Below are positions 24,658 through 32,531 of a stretch of DNA of 38,960 nucleotides, piece after piece. Within the stretch, counting starts at the first letter, position 1, and the number at the start of each line of letters is the position of its first letter. Made by a program: the position numbers and the translations under genes. Source of the stretch: JANLSE01 sp038214135 (GTDB taxonomy: Bacteria > Chloroflexota > Chloroflexia > Chloroflexales > Roseiflexaceae); contig JBBQSD010000051.1 in NCBI GenBank assembly GCA_038214135.1, forward strand, positions 1 through 38,960, read 5' to 3'. The notes under the pieces are model-generated. The model worked only from the letters and a program-made list of their open reading frames with translations. It was not told the DNA's origin and did no database searches.

Positions 24658-26292
24658 ATGGCAAAGCAGATGTATTTCGGCGAAGAAGCGCGGCACGCAC
24701 TCAAGCGCGGTGTTGACACGGTTGCCGAGGCTGTCAAGACGACATTGGGGCCACGTGGGCGGAATGTAGCCATCGACACAAAATATGGCGCACCAACCGT
24801 CACGCACGATGGTGTTACCGTTGCGAAGGAAATTACGCTCAAGGATCCATTCGAGAATATGGGTGCCCGTTTGCTGGTTGAGGTTGCCACCAAGACAAAT
24901 GATGTAGTTGGTGATGGAACAACCACGGCGACGGTATTAGCCCAATCGATCATTCACGAGGGCATGAAGATCGTTGCCGCTGGTGCCAACCCGATGCAGA
25001 TCAAGCATGGCCTGGATAAGGGTGCCGATGCGATTGTGGAGGAACTGAAGCGGCTGGCTAAGCCGGTTCGGGATCGCGCCGATATTGCCCATGTTGCTGG
25101 GATCTCCGCTGCCGACACCGATATTGGCGATCTGATTGCCGAAGTGATGGAGAAGGTCGGCAAGGATGGCGTCATCACCGTTGAGGAGAGCAAGGGCCTG
25201 GGCTTTGAAGTCGAGTATACCGAGGGTATGCAGTTTGATCGCGGCTATATCTCGGCCTATTTCGTCACCAATTCAGAGCGTATGGAATCGGAATTGGACG
25301 AACCATATATTCTGATTACCGACAAGAAGATTTCCAGCATTGCCGACATCCTGCCGGTTCTGGAGAAGGCACTCCAGGTAACCAAGAATTTCGTGATCAT
25401 TGCTGAGGATGTTGATGGTGAGGCACTGGCAACACTGGTGATCAACAAACTGCGCGGTACCGTCAATGTATTGGCAATCAAAGCACCTGGTTTTGGTGAT
25501 CGTCGCAAGGCCATGCTACAGGATATTGCCATTCTGACAGGTGGCACGCTAATTTCGGAAGAGATTGGCCGCAAACTCGATAGTACAACCCTTGAGGATC
25601 TTGGCCGTGCCCGCCGGGTTGTCACCGATAAGGACACAACGACCCTTATTGAGGGCCGTGGCGATGAGCAGGGGATCAAGGCGCGGGTCGCACAGATCCG
25701 TGCCCAGATCGAGACGACTACCAGCGATTTCGACCGTGAGAAGCTGCAGGAGCGTTTGGCCAAGCTCTCGGGTGGCGTTGCCGTGCTGAAGGTTGGCGGG
25801 GCAACCGAGCCGGAGCTGAAGGAAAAGAAGCATCGCGTCGAGGATGCACTCTCAACGGCACGCGCTGCGGTTGAGGAAGGCATTGTTCCTGGTGGTGGCG
25901 TGGCATTGATCAACGTTATCCCAGCGCTTGATGCAGTGCAGGTTGCCAATGAGGACGAGAAGTACGGCATTGATATTCTGCGCCGTGCGCTCGAAGAGCC
26001 AATGCGCCAGTTGGCTCGCAACGCTGGCGAAGAAGGCGCTGTGATCATCGATGCCGTTCGCCGACAACAGAAGACCCTGGGCGACACAAACTTTGGCTAT
26101 AATGTGTTGACCGGCGAGTTCGGCAGCATGCTTGAGCAGGGTGTGGTTGACCCAGTCAAGGTCACGCGCTCCGCAGTACAGAATGCAATCTCGATTGCAG
26201 GATTGTTGCTGACGACAGAGGCATTGATCACCGACATTCCAGAGAGCAATTCGGCTCCTGCGATGCCTGGTGGTGGCGGCATGGATTATTAG
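24658..26292 (+). CDS. groL: Chaperonin GroEL
   Basis: A 544-residue chaperonin of typical length. Seen are the ATP-site motif GDGTTTATVLAQ, the apical GYISAYFVTNSERME, the AAVEEGIVPGGGVALI region, and the GGGGMDY tail. It forms 14-mer double rings that fold substrate proteins with GroES. It starts 38 bp after groES, with AGGAAGG upstream, and is the only groEL in this window. Confidence 0.98.
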   Translation: MAKQMYFGEEARHALKRGVDTVAEAVKTTLGPRGRNVAIDTKYGAPTVTHDGVTVAKEITLKDPFENMGARLLVEVATKTNDVVGDGTTTATVLAQSIIHEGMKIVAAGANPMQIKHGLDKGADAIVEELKRLAKPVRDRADIAHVAGISAADTDIGDLIAEVMEKVGKDGVITVEESKGLGFEVEYTEGMQFDRGYISAYFVTNSERMESELDEPYILITDKKISSIADILPVLEKALQVTKNFVIIAEDVDGEALATLVINKLRGTVNVLAIKAPGFGDRRKAMLQDIAILTGGTLISEEIGRKLDSTTLEDLGRARRVVTDKDTTTLIEGRGDEQGIKARVAQIRAQIETTTSDFDREKLQERLAKLSGGVAVLKVGGATEPELKEKKHRVEDALSTARAAVEEGIVPGGGVALINVIPALDAVQVANEDEKYGIDILRRALEEPMRQLARNAGEEGAVIIDAVRRQQKTLGDTNFGYNVLTGEFGSMLEQGVVDPVKVTRSAVQNAISIAGLLLTTEALITDIPESNSAPAMPGGGGMDY

Positions 26293-26295
26293 AGT

Positions 26296-26336
26296 TTTAT
26301 GCTGCCTGCTGGGCGAAGCCCAGCAGGCAGCATAAA
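26296..26336. terminator. Long hairpin after groEL
   Basis: A perfect 19-bp stem (TTTATGCTGCCTGCTGGGC at 26296-26314, its complement at 26318-26336) with a 3-nt GAA loop, 3 bp past the groEL stop. No T-run follows on either strand. It separates groEL from the convergent peroxiredoxin gene and is likely a bidirectional transcript end. Confidence 0.7.
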
Positions 26337-26346
26337 GATCTGATTC

Positions 26347-26367
26347 TTGGAGGGCTGTGCCCTCCAA
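26347..26367. repeat. Short palindrome TTGGAGGGC/GCCCTCCAA
   Basis: A 9-bp perfect inverted repeat with a TGT centre lies between groEL and the convergent gene, 10 bp after the long hairpin. The sequence type recurs between genes in many genomes. Confidence 0.65.
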
Positions 26368-26388
26368 ACCTCCCCAAACAACACCGTT

Positions 26389-26943
26389 CTATAATGCACC
26401 CAAAAGCAGTTTGTTATCTGGGTGATCGGCGACGGTGCGGCTATAGTAGGCCAGGCGAATACGCCCATCCGAGCCGATGACGAACGTTCCTGGCATTTGC
26501 AGCGGATCGCCAACTGTTTTGCCTGGAATATGTCCCTCCAGCGCTGCCTGCATCCCTGCAAACGCAACGCCTGGTGTCAAGATTTCGCTTGCACTGGCTT
26601 GACCAAGACCAAATGCACGGTACGCCTGCTGCTGTGGATCGGCAAAACACTGCACCCCAGGCGCACGTGCGCCACAAAACTCACGGGTTTCCTCTGGATC
26701 TCCAAGGGTGACTGCGGCCACCCGTGCCCCTCGTGCGGTAAATTCTGGTATACCATTGGCCAGACCGGCCAGCGCCCTGCGGCAGAATGGTCAGCCAAAA
26801 TGCCTGAGGAATGCCAGAACCAATGGCCTGCCATCCCATAGTGTGGCGAGCTGGATGAAACTGCCATCCGTTGTTGTCAGATTGATATCCGGTGCGCTAT
26901 CGCCTGGGCGCAATTGTGTGCCCAAGAGGATCGGTTGTGTCAT
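26389..26943 (-). CDS. Peroxiredoxin-like protein, probable selenoprotein (in-frame TGA at 26791-26793)
   Basis: A 184-residue AhpC/TSA (Prx-like) protein if codon 51 is read as an amino acid. The N-terminal part (MTQPILLGTQLRPGDSAPDI, then NLTTTDG) is the usual thioredoxin-fold start, LVLAFLRHFG ends at codon 50, and codon 51 is TGA. PFCRRALAGL then continues, so TGA stands exactly where the first Cys of the usual CPFC is found, giving U-x-x-C (Sec51, Cys54). The rest fits the family: VAAVTLG, CFADPQQQAYRAFGL, PGTFVIGSDGRIRLAYYSR. Both halves are in one frame without a shift, with GAAGG before the ATG at 26943. It would reduce peroxides or disulfides. Alternative: a recent nonsense mutation. 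Confidence 0.8.
26753..26790 (-). promoter_or_regulatory. Candidate bacterial SECIS hairpin
   Basis: On the minus strand, directly after the TGA, TGGCC-GGTCT-GGCCA forms a 5-bp stem with a GGUCU loop. CCATT and AATGG at the edges can also pair. The loop starts 24 nt after the TGA, inside the distance range known for bacterial SECIS elements. GGUCU equals the apical loop I recall from E. coli fdhF. Confidence 0.6.
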
Positions 26944-27046
26944 TGTATTGCGCCTTCGATATATTAAGATGGGACGTTTCGCTAGAGCATCCCACAGGGC
27001 TTGCCCTATCTCTTCTACGTACTACCTACGTTATTGGTTCTCCCGA

Positions 27047-28690
27047 TTACGATAGCGCTGCGGCAAGCGGTGGGACGACCTGTTTCTTGCGCGACATGAC
27101 GCCTGGTAGCGCGAGCTGCCCGGCATTGAAACTGCGCCCGAATGCTCGTTCTGCAATTGCTTCGCCCTCACTGTTGGCTGCCAGCATAACACTGCTCTGT
27201 TCAAGGATATCGGTGAGCAGAATAAAGGCACTGGTGAGGCGTTGATCATTGGCAAGATCGGCGAGCGCATTACGTAGTTCTTCTGCTGGTGGCATCACTT
27301 CCGCAATATCGGTGAGTTCGACCTGGCTGATGCTGAAGCGGGTATCGCCAAATGTAAAGATCTTCATGTCCCGATTGACCCACCATGTTGCCGATGGAAT
27401 TGGATCAGGCAGGCGCGCTCGAAACATGCTATGCGCCAGTGCCTCGATCTGTTGCCCACTTCGCTCAGAAAGCCATGTCGCAATCGTTCGATCCCGTTCG
27501 GTGGCGGTTGGGGATCGGAACTGAACCGTATCGGAGAGCACGGCTCCAAGCATCGCCCCAGCCAGTGCGGGAGAGAGCGGTGCGCCTGTCTGACGATACA
27601 TTTCGGCAATCAGTGTGCATGTCGAACCAACCGGTTCGCAATGAATGGCCAGCGGCTGAAGAGTTTGCAGGCCGCCAAGATTGTGGTGATCGATAATGGC
27701 AATAATCTGGCTCTCGGCCACACCCGGCGCTGCTTGCTCTGGATGATTGTGGTCGGTCAGAATGATCTGACGGTTGACTTGTTCGGCAAGATGGCGACGC
27801 AGGAGCATGCCACTCAGGCGATTTTCATCATCAATAACGGCCATACCGGTTAGATTACTGCGACGTAGCTGGGCGCGTGCATCGCGCAGAAGCGTATTGC
27901 GGTGAACTGTGACAGTTGCTAATGATTGGGACATCACCCGATCCACGGGAATACTCTGCTGTAGCAGGAGTGATGCTGCAAATGGCGTATGATGGGTGCG
28001 CAGCAGAATGGCTCCGCAGTTGATCGCCATTGTGATCAGCGTATCGTCCAATGGTGCATCATTGGTAATAATCAGACATCCGGCACCGGCATTGAGCGCT
28101 GCCTGCTGGATGATGAACTGATTACCAACAATAACAACATCGCCTGAGTTAATCGTCGTGCTAATCGTCTCAGCCGTCATCGTTGCGATCCACACACGTT
28201 TGTTGAGCACTGCATCGGTGTTTCCGGTGAGTAATTCGGCTTCGAGTGTGCGTTGGATCAGGCTGACAGGCAGATCGATCTCTTCGGGGAGCTGGAGCTG
28301 ATCGAGATAGCGGGCCGCCAGTGTATCGCTCTGAACCAAGCCAACCAACTGGTTATCATTATCGACTACTGGCAGGGCGCGAACCTGGTGGAGTTGCATG
28401 AGCTGCCCAGCCTCGCGCAGGGTTTGGTCTGGGCGCAAGGCTGGTGGATGGGCCTCCATCACATCCGCAACGCGCAGATAGACATCGCTGAGGGCGTGGG
28501 GTGGTTCGAGGCCTAAGTAGCGTAACAGCCAGGCAGTTTCGGGGGCGAGATCATCCAGATAGCATGGCAGCGTTTCGTGGCCCGTCTGCCAACGATAGAA
28601 ATGGGCATAGGCGAGTGCCGAACAGATTGCGTCGGTATCGGGGTGATGATGGCCAATCACGAAGATCGTCCGTTTGGTTTCAACAGTCAT
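27047..28690 (-). CDS. Family II inorganic pyrophosphatase with CBS and DRTGG domains
   Basis: A 547-residue DHH-superfamily enzyme. The metal site GHHHPDTDA is at residues 13-21. CBS domains lie around residues 80-135 (DQTLREAGQLMQLHQVRALPV) and about 255-310, with a DRTGG-like segment between (SGDVVIVGN...). The DHH motif is IIDHHNLG, and LSDTVQFRSPTATERD supplies another metal ligand. The C-terminal SRKKQVVPPL is the substrate-binding SRKKQ motif of DHHA2. It hydrolyses pyrophosphate with Mn or Co; the CBS pair should bind adenine nucleotides and inhibit or activate it. The ATG at 28690 has a GGAG ribosome site. No close partner gene. Confidence 0.93.
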   Translation of the reverse strand: MTVETKRTIFVIGHHHPDTDAICSALAYAHFYRWQTGHETLPCYLDDLAPETAWLLRYLGLEPPHALSDVYLRVADVMEAHPPALRPDQTLREAGQLMQLHQVRALPVVDNDNQLVGLVQSDTLAARYLDQLQLPEEIDLPVSLIQRTLEAELLTGNTDAVLNKRVWIATMTAETISTTINSGDVVIVGNQFIIQQAALNAGAGCLIITNDAPLDDTLITMAINCGAILLRTHHTPFAASLLLQQSIPVDRVMSQSLATVTVHRNTLLRDARAQLRRSNLTGMAVIDDENRLSGMLLRRHLAEQVNRQIILTDHNHPEQAAPGVAESQIIAIIDHHNLGGLQTLQPLAIHCEPVGSTCTLIAEMYRQTGAPLSPALAGAMLGAVLSDTVQFRSPTATERDRTIATWLSERSGQQIEALAHSMFRARLPDPIPSATWWVNRDMKIFTFGDTRFSISQVELTDIAEVMPPAEELRNALADLANDQRLTSAFILLTDILEQSSVMLAANSEGEAIAERAFGRSFNAGQLALPGVMSRKKQVVPPLAAALS

Positions 28691-28972
28691 AATTTCTCCG
28701 CATGTAGACGCGCTGTGCAAGTATAGCAGGAGCAAGCAAGGTGGGTTGTGTCAACGGCACGGCGCGCATATCTATGGTATAGTGCTTATGTCACTTCCTA
28801 ATGCCATGCCTCACCCTGGATGCTGAGTAATGTGCTTGGCAACACGGTGTTATTCGTAATAACTGTCCAAGCAACAAGCGATCGCCAGGACTGCTTGTTG
28901 GTGTACTGGCAATGGCATAGTTCTGAATTGTCCAAATACTATTCGCAACAGATCGCAACAGAAAGGTGAACT

Positions 28973-29452
28973 ATGAATACACGAATGGGCTATCGCTATG
29001 TTGATAAAACGAATTGTCAGCAATATACGGCCATTATTGTGAGTGGGACGCTCACATGGGAGCAGATCACGCCATATCTTATTCGGCAACACTCTTTTAT
29101 TCCAGCACAGATCGGCCTTGAGGATTTGCAGAAACGGTTTGCATTGCCTGGCGCGGATCAGCCGTGGCATCAGATTGAACCAGAGTATATTCGGCCAACC
29201 GAAGCAACTCCAACTGTCTCGTTCTCGGCAGAAGAATTATTGCTGCGTTTCGCCAATGCGAATTGGGATCCAAATCAACGCCAACGCCCTGCGCCGATGA
29301 GCGAAACCACAATTGAGAGCCGTATTCCGGTGCGAACATCAGCCGAAAAGATCAGTGCCGGCTCGCATGTCTATGCCAATGATCGCCTAACACCACGGTT
29401 AAAGTCGGCTGTTGTGGTGGAACCAAAAGGAGCGACATCGAGCGAATCGTGA
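28973..29452 (+). CDS. Hypothetical protein
   Basis: A 159-residue soluble protein with an AAAGGTG ribosome site. It contains TWEQITPYLIRQHSFIPAQIGLEDLQ and LPGADQPWHQIE, which suggests a compact N-terminal alpha/beta domain of about 75 residues, followed by a polar tail. No catalytic motif or known family is recognised. An extended -10 element (TGGTATAGT, 28775-28783) lies about 190 bp upstream. It is followed by yaeQ after 95 bp, possibly in one transcript. Confidence 0.65.
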   Translation: MNTRMGYRYVDKTNCQQYTAIIVSGTLTWEQITPYLIRQHSFIPAQIGLEDLQKRFALPGADQPWHQIEPEYIRPTEATPTVSFSAEELLLRFANANWDPNQRQRPAPMSETTIESRIPVRTSAEKISAGSHVYANDRLTPRLKSAVVVEPKGATSSES

Positions 29453-29462
29453 ACCGCAGAAT

Positions 29463-29503
29463 GAACACATGAACAAGCGTCTGATGTTTATTTGTTCTCT
29501 CTA
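29463..29503. repeat. 41-bp dispersed repeat, second copy
   Basis: About 31 of 41 positions match 11368-11408. The shared pattern is GAACA-n-A-n-GAACA...CGTCTGATG...TTGTTC, so both copies are flanked by GAACA and TGTTC. It lies between the hypothetical protein and yaeQ. Confidence 0.6.
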
Positions 29504-29547
29504 TTGGGCACCTTTCTCATGCTGAAAACCAGACGCGCAGGGAATGC

Positions 29548-30087
29548 ATGGCATTAACGGCAACCATCTACAATCTCGTGGTTGAATTGGCCGATGTTGA
29601 TCGCGGGGTGTATGAAGCGCTCGATCTGCGAGTTGCACGCCAGCCCTCCGAGACGGCTGAGTATATGCTGACGCGAATCTTGGCCTACTGCTTGGAATAT
29701 ACCGAGGGCATCGCCTTTACGCAGGGTGTTGCCGCCGGCGATGAACCAGCCGTGTGGGTGCGCGACCTGACGGGCCGGGTGGTTGCCTGGATTGAGGTGG
29801 GCTTGCCCGATGCCGAACGGCTGCATCGTGGCAGTAAACTTGCTGGCCGAGCCGCAGTGTATACTCACCGTGATGTCGGGCAATTGATGACCCAACTGGC
29901 TGGCAAGAAGATCCATCAGGCCGATGCGATCCCGATCTATGCAATCGACCGCCGATTTGCCGATCAACTGGCAGCGCTGATCGAGCGGCGCACAACCATG
30001 GCGCTTTCTGTTACTGAACGCCAGTTGTATGTGGAGATTGCAGGGCAATCGCTGAACAGCACGCTTGTTGAGCATCGGCTGGGATAG
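29548..30087 (+). CDS. yaeQ: YaeQ family protein
   Basis: A 179-residue protein, the typical YaeQ length. The start MALTATIYNLVVELADVDRGVYE, then LRVARQPSETAEYMLTRILAYCLEY and the conserved GVAAGDEPAVWVRDLTG are characteristic. YaeQ has a PD-(D/E)XK nuclease-like fold; its activity is not firmly known. An AGGGAA ribosome site precedes the ATG. A terminator follows at 30242. Confidence 0.9.
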   Translation: MALTATIYNLVVELADVDRGVYEALDLRVARQPSETAEYMLTRILAYCLEYTEGIAFTQGVAAGDEPAVWVRDLTGRVVAWIEVGLPDAERLHRGSKLAGRAAVYTHRDVGQLMTQLAGKKIHQADAIPIYAIDRRFADQLAALIERRTTMALSVTERQLYVEIAGQSLNSTLVEHRLG

Positions 30088-30124
30088 CCAGCTAATACAC
30101 AATGGTGGAAATTCACTGATGGCG

Positions 30125-30199
30125 TGTCATGCTGAACGCAGTGAAGAATCTCGTATTCTGATGCGATCCGCTACATCCTTCGCCGCGCTCAGGATGACA
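30125..30199. repeat. REP-like inverted repeat
   Basis: Arms of 25 bp (30125-30149 and 30175-30199) pair at 20 of 25 positions around a 25-bp centre. The ends read TGTCATGCTGAACGCAGTGA and ATCCTTCGCCGCGCTCAGGA, a widespread type (TGTCATCCTGAGCG...). No coding frame is present. Confidence 0.8.
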
Positions 30200-30241
30200 T
30201 GAAACTATAGAGCTATTTCCGCCGAACTGTACTAGCAACAT

Positions 30242-30285
30242 AGCCTACGGCAAAAGGATTTCAGCCTTTGGTCGTAGGCTTTTTC
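30242..30285 (+). terminator. Terminator downstream of yaeQ
   Basis: AGCCTACG and CGTAGGCT form the stem, with an inner AAAGG/CCTTT pairing, and TTTTT follows the 3' arm. It is a good intrinsic terminator about 155 bp past yaeQ. Confidence 0.8.
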
Positions 30286-30388
30286 ATTGACATGATAGAA
30301 TGCCTGTTCTATAATTCTGGTGCAGCGGCGTACGAGCTATTTGTAATAGCGCAAGGCTTGGGAACGCCACAAACATGAGAGGGGGATG

Positions 30389-30799
30389 ATGATAAACGCG
30401 CAACTTGGCCACATCGTGTTCGGTGTTCAGCCAGCAAACATGGCGTTCTATAAGGACTTCCTGAGCTTTGTTGGATGGGAAATTATCTACGACAGCCCGG
30501 AGATGCTTGGTGTTACCGGCCCACATGGTGTAAGCCTCTGGTTCGGTACTGAGGTCAAGCCGGTAACGAATGACTACGATGGGCCAGGGGTGAACCATAT
30601 TGCCTTTAGTGTGCCAACCCAAGGGGATGTCGATACCGTTGTTGCATATCTTACGGAACACGACACTCAGCATCTCTTTGAAACCCCACGGCATCGACCT
30701 GAGTTTTCCCATAGTGAGGATCAGACGTATTATCAGGTCATGTTTGAGACGCCAGATCGCATTCTGATTGAGGTCGTCTATACCGGCCCAAAGTCCTGA
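30389..30799 (+). CDS. VOC family (glyoxalase/bleomycin resistance) protein
   Basis: A 136-residue VOC fold protein. Metal-site positions are His in LGHIVFGV near the start, His in VNHIAFSVP, and Glu in ILIEVVY near the C-terminus, the usual 2-His-1-Glu spacing with paired beta-alpha-beta-beta-beta modules. Members include glyoxalase I, dioxygenases and resistance proteins; the substrate is not clear. Two ATGs are adjacent (30386 and 30389); GAGGGGG directly abuts the first, so the second is better spaced. It is followed by a hairpin repeat. Confidence 0.88.
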   Translation: MINAQLGHIVFGVQPANMAFYKDFLSFVGWEIIYDSPEMLGVTGPHGVSLWFGTEVKPVTNDYDGPGVNHIAFSVPTQGDVDTVVAYLTEHDTQHLFETPRHRPEFSHSEDQTYYQVMFETPDRILIEVVYTGPKS

Positions 30800-30850
30800 G
30801 CTTCATCCAGGTACATTTGATGGGTTAGGAACAGAGCGCACGTTGTTGGG

Positions 30851-30882
30851 CCATAGAGACGCAACATCTTGCGTCTCTATGG
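30851..30882. repeat. Perfect hairpin repeat (GAGACGCAA type)
   Basis: CCATAGAGACGCAA and TTGCGTCTCTATGG pair over 14 bp with a 4-nt loop. This AGAGACGCAA-type palindrome is frequent between genes in several phyla. It lies between two convergent genes and could also act as a terminator. Confidence 0.8.
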
Positions 30883-30918
30883 TCATCTACATGTTGCTGA
30901 TTTCATGCTACGCTCAGT

Positions 30919-31929
30919 TTAGGCCACGCGATTGCTCATCGCCAGCAAAAACTCATCAAGCAAACTTGGCACTGGCGCGCTATACGAGCGTTTGAGTGGC
31001 TCTTCCAAGCTGGCAACAATATGATGCCAGCCGAGAGCGCTACAGATCGAGGAGAGCGGCTCACTCAATTGCATTGCAGTACGCAATCGCTCAACGGTTT
31101 CGAAGCGAGTCCATGGCTCCAGATAGGCATCGCGAAGTCGCTCAAACTCGGGCGCGTTGGTTGGAAGATCGAGTGAGAATTCGAGGCTAACAAACACAGT
31201 TCGCAATGAAAAGAAGGGATGCGACAGGCTACTATCGCCCCAATCGAAAAGGCGATATTACCCATTCAAAGTAAAGATATTGCCATCGTGCAAATCGCCA
31301 TGATGGAGCGAATCGGGGATACGATATTCGGCCAATTGGGCACACAGCGCTGCAACCTCATGCACCAACTGATGAAGCTGCTGGGCTTGTGCTGATGTGA
31401 GCCCATCCTGCTGATCGATGCAGAGTGCCGCTGTATCGGCCAACAACAACTGATAGAGTTGGGGCAGATGTGTGATGCGGCGATCCGGGATGCCGAATGC
31501 GAGAAGTTCAGGAACTTGTTCGGCCAGGCCAATCTGAAGTTCGGCATAGCGCGGCAATAGCGCCTCCCAATGGCGCACATCCCGATCAGCGCGGATCACC
31601 TCACGCAGGCGCAGGCCGCCATCCGGTAGCAGCAACCAACCCTGTTCCGCATTAGAAGCCAGAACAGGTAGGGTGTCCGCTGGATATTGCCGGGTGAGCC
31701 AGGATGTGAGTGGCGGCTCATGGCTAAGGAGTGGTGCTGTCGCTTTGAAATAGCATGCACCACTGGCCGTTGGTATTTGTAGGACTGTCGACCACGGCCG
31801 CAGATGTGGCTGTGTGATTGGCCCGTTGATCTGGATGTGTTGGCTGGCTAGGGTATCCTGAATCCAGGGTTGAACACGAGCGAACCAATCTGGTTGCGCC
31901 CATGCAGGGTGATCTGGCTGTTCGGACAT
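30919..31929 (-). pseudogene. Aminoglycoside phosphotransferase-like kinase, interrupted by one TAA
   Basis: From the ATG at 31929 (RBS AAGGAGG) the frame reads 223 residues to a TAA at 31258-31260, then continues open in the same frame to a stop at 30919. Together this gives about 335 codons, an APH-like kinase: HHGDLHDGN is the catalytic Brenner-type loop, and after the stop FDWGDSSLSHPFFSLR supplies the second metal-binding Asp region. The protein made up to the stop would lack that Asp and a large C-terminal part. The rest is still intact, so the mutation is recent, or a read error, or read through. Kinase substrate unknown. Confidence 0.75.
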
Positions 31930-31966
31930 GATATTCCTCCTTTTAATCTGGATTATCAATAGAAAT

Positions 31967-32176
31967 CCCAACATCTCAAGAAGAATTATACTTCAATTGA
32001 GCTAGTTTTATCGCAGCCCAACATCTCAAGAAGTATCATACTTCAATTGAGCTAGTTTTATCGCAACCCCAACATCTCAAGAAGTATCATACTTCAATTG
32101 AGCTAGTTTGATTGATCTCATACATCCTAGCAACTAAAGAAGCAGCATACTTCAATTGAGCTAGTCTTATCGATAG
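31967..32176. repeat. Tandem array of four ~50-bp hairpin-forming units
   Basis: Units start near 31967, 32017, 32068 and 32126 (periods about 50, 51 and 58 bp). The shared core is CAACATCTCAAGAAG, then ATACTTCAATTGAGCTAGT. In copies 2 and 3, GAAGTAT pairs with ATACTTC and CTCAA with TTGAG; the plus strand then reads CTAGTTTTATC. Copies 1 and 4 are more diverged. The array lies directly upstream of the broken kinase gene. The near-identical spacers rule out CRISPR. Confidence 0.85.
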
Positions 32177-32189
32177 CATATTGCAGCAT

Positions 32190-32241
32190 ATCATATTGCT
32201 TTGCTAAGGCAGCAATATGATGTCAAAATCGTTATTTGACA
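32190..32241. repeat. Two further adjacent inverted repeats
   Basis: ATCATATTGCT (32190-32200) pairs with AGCAATATGAT (32211-32221), followed by TGTCAAA (32221-32227) pairing with TTTGACA (32235-32241). Both lie in the AT-rich gap between the array and the MITE. Function unknown. Confidence 0.6.
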
Positions 32242-32354
32242 ACTCAATCAATCTTGTTATTATTTGTAGTGTTCTTCTGATCTATTTTATCACTAGCAGC
32301 GCCAATCACTGGATTGTTTGCGATCCATTTGACGACGCGATTTCGCTTTTAGCA

Positions 32355-32479
32355 TATAGCAATCCTACCGGATTTGTAAAAAAGGGGCGGGGGAATTTCT
32401 TTCGGGACACCCAAAGGGTACCCGGCCCCAAACCCCACTTTGCGCTACGCGCCTTTACAACTCAAATAGGAATGCTATA
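32355..32479. mobile_element. MITE-like element, about 125 bp
   Basis: Terminal inverted repeats of about 26 bp (32355-32380 and 32454-32479) match at roughly 20 of 26 positions; the outer ends read TATAGCAATCCTA and TAGGAATGCTATA. The centre has GGGGCGGGGG and CCGGCCCC, which can also fold. It carries no coding frame. No clear target-site duplication is visible. Confidence 0.65.
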
Positions 32480-32531
32480 GTTCTATGCACCGTGCTCTAT
32501 TATGATTGGGCGAAGGAGCCCACATATACAG

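Noticed and set aside
25257..26087. A 276-codon frame antisense to groEL
   Set aside because: Long antisense frames to groEL are common artefacts of codon bias; the groEL frame is certain.
31967..32176. Possible CRISPR array
   Set aside because: The unit includes nearly identical sequence through the would-be spacers, repeat copies diverge, and no cas gene is near.
32217..32480. An 87-codon plus-strand frame with a hydrophobic start
   Set aside because: It runs straight through the MITE-like element, has no ribosome site, and its composition changes abruptly.
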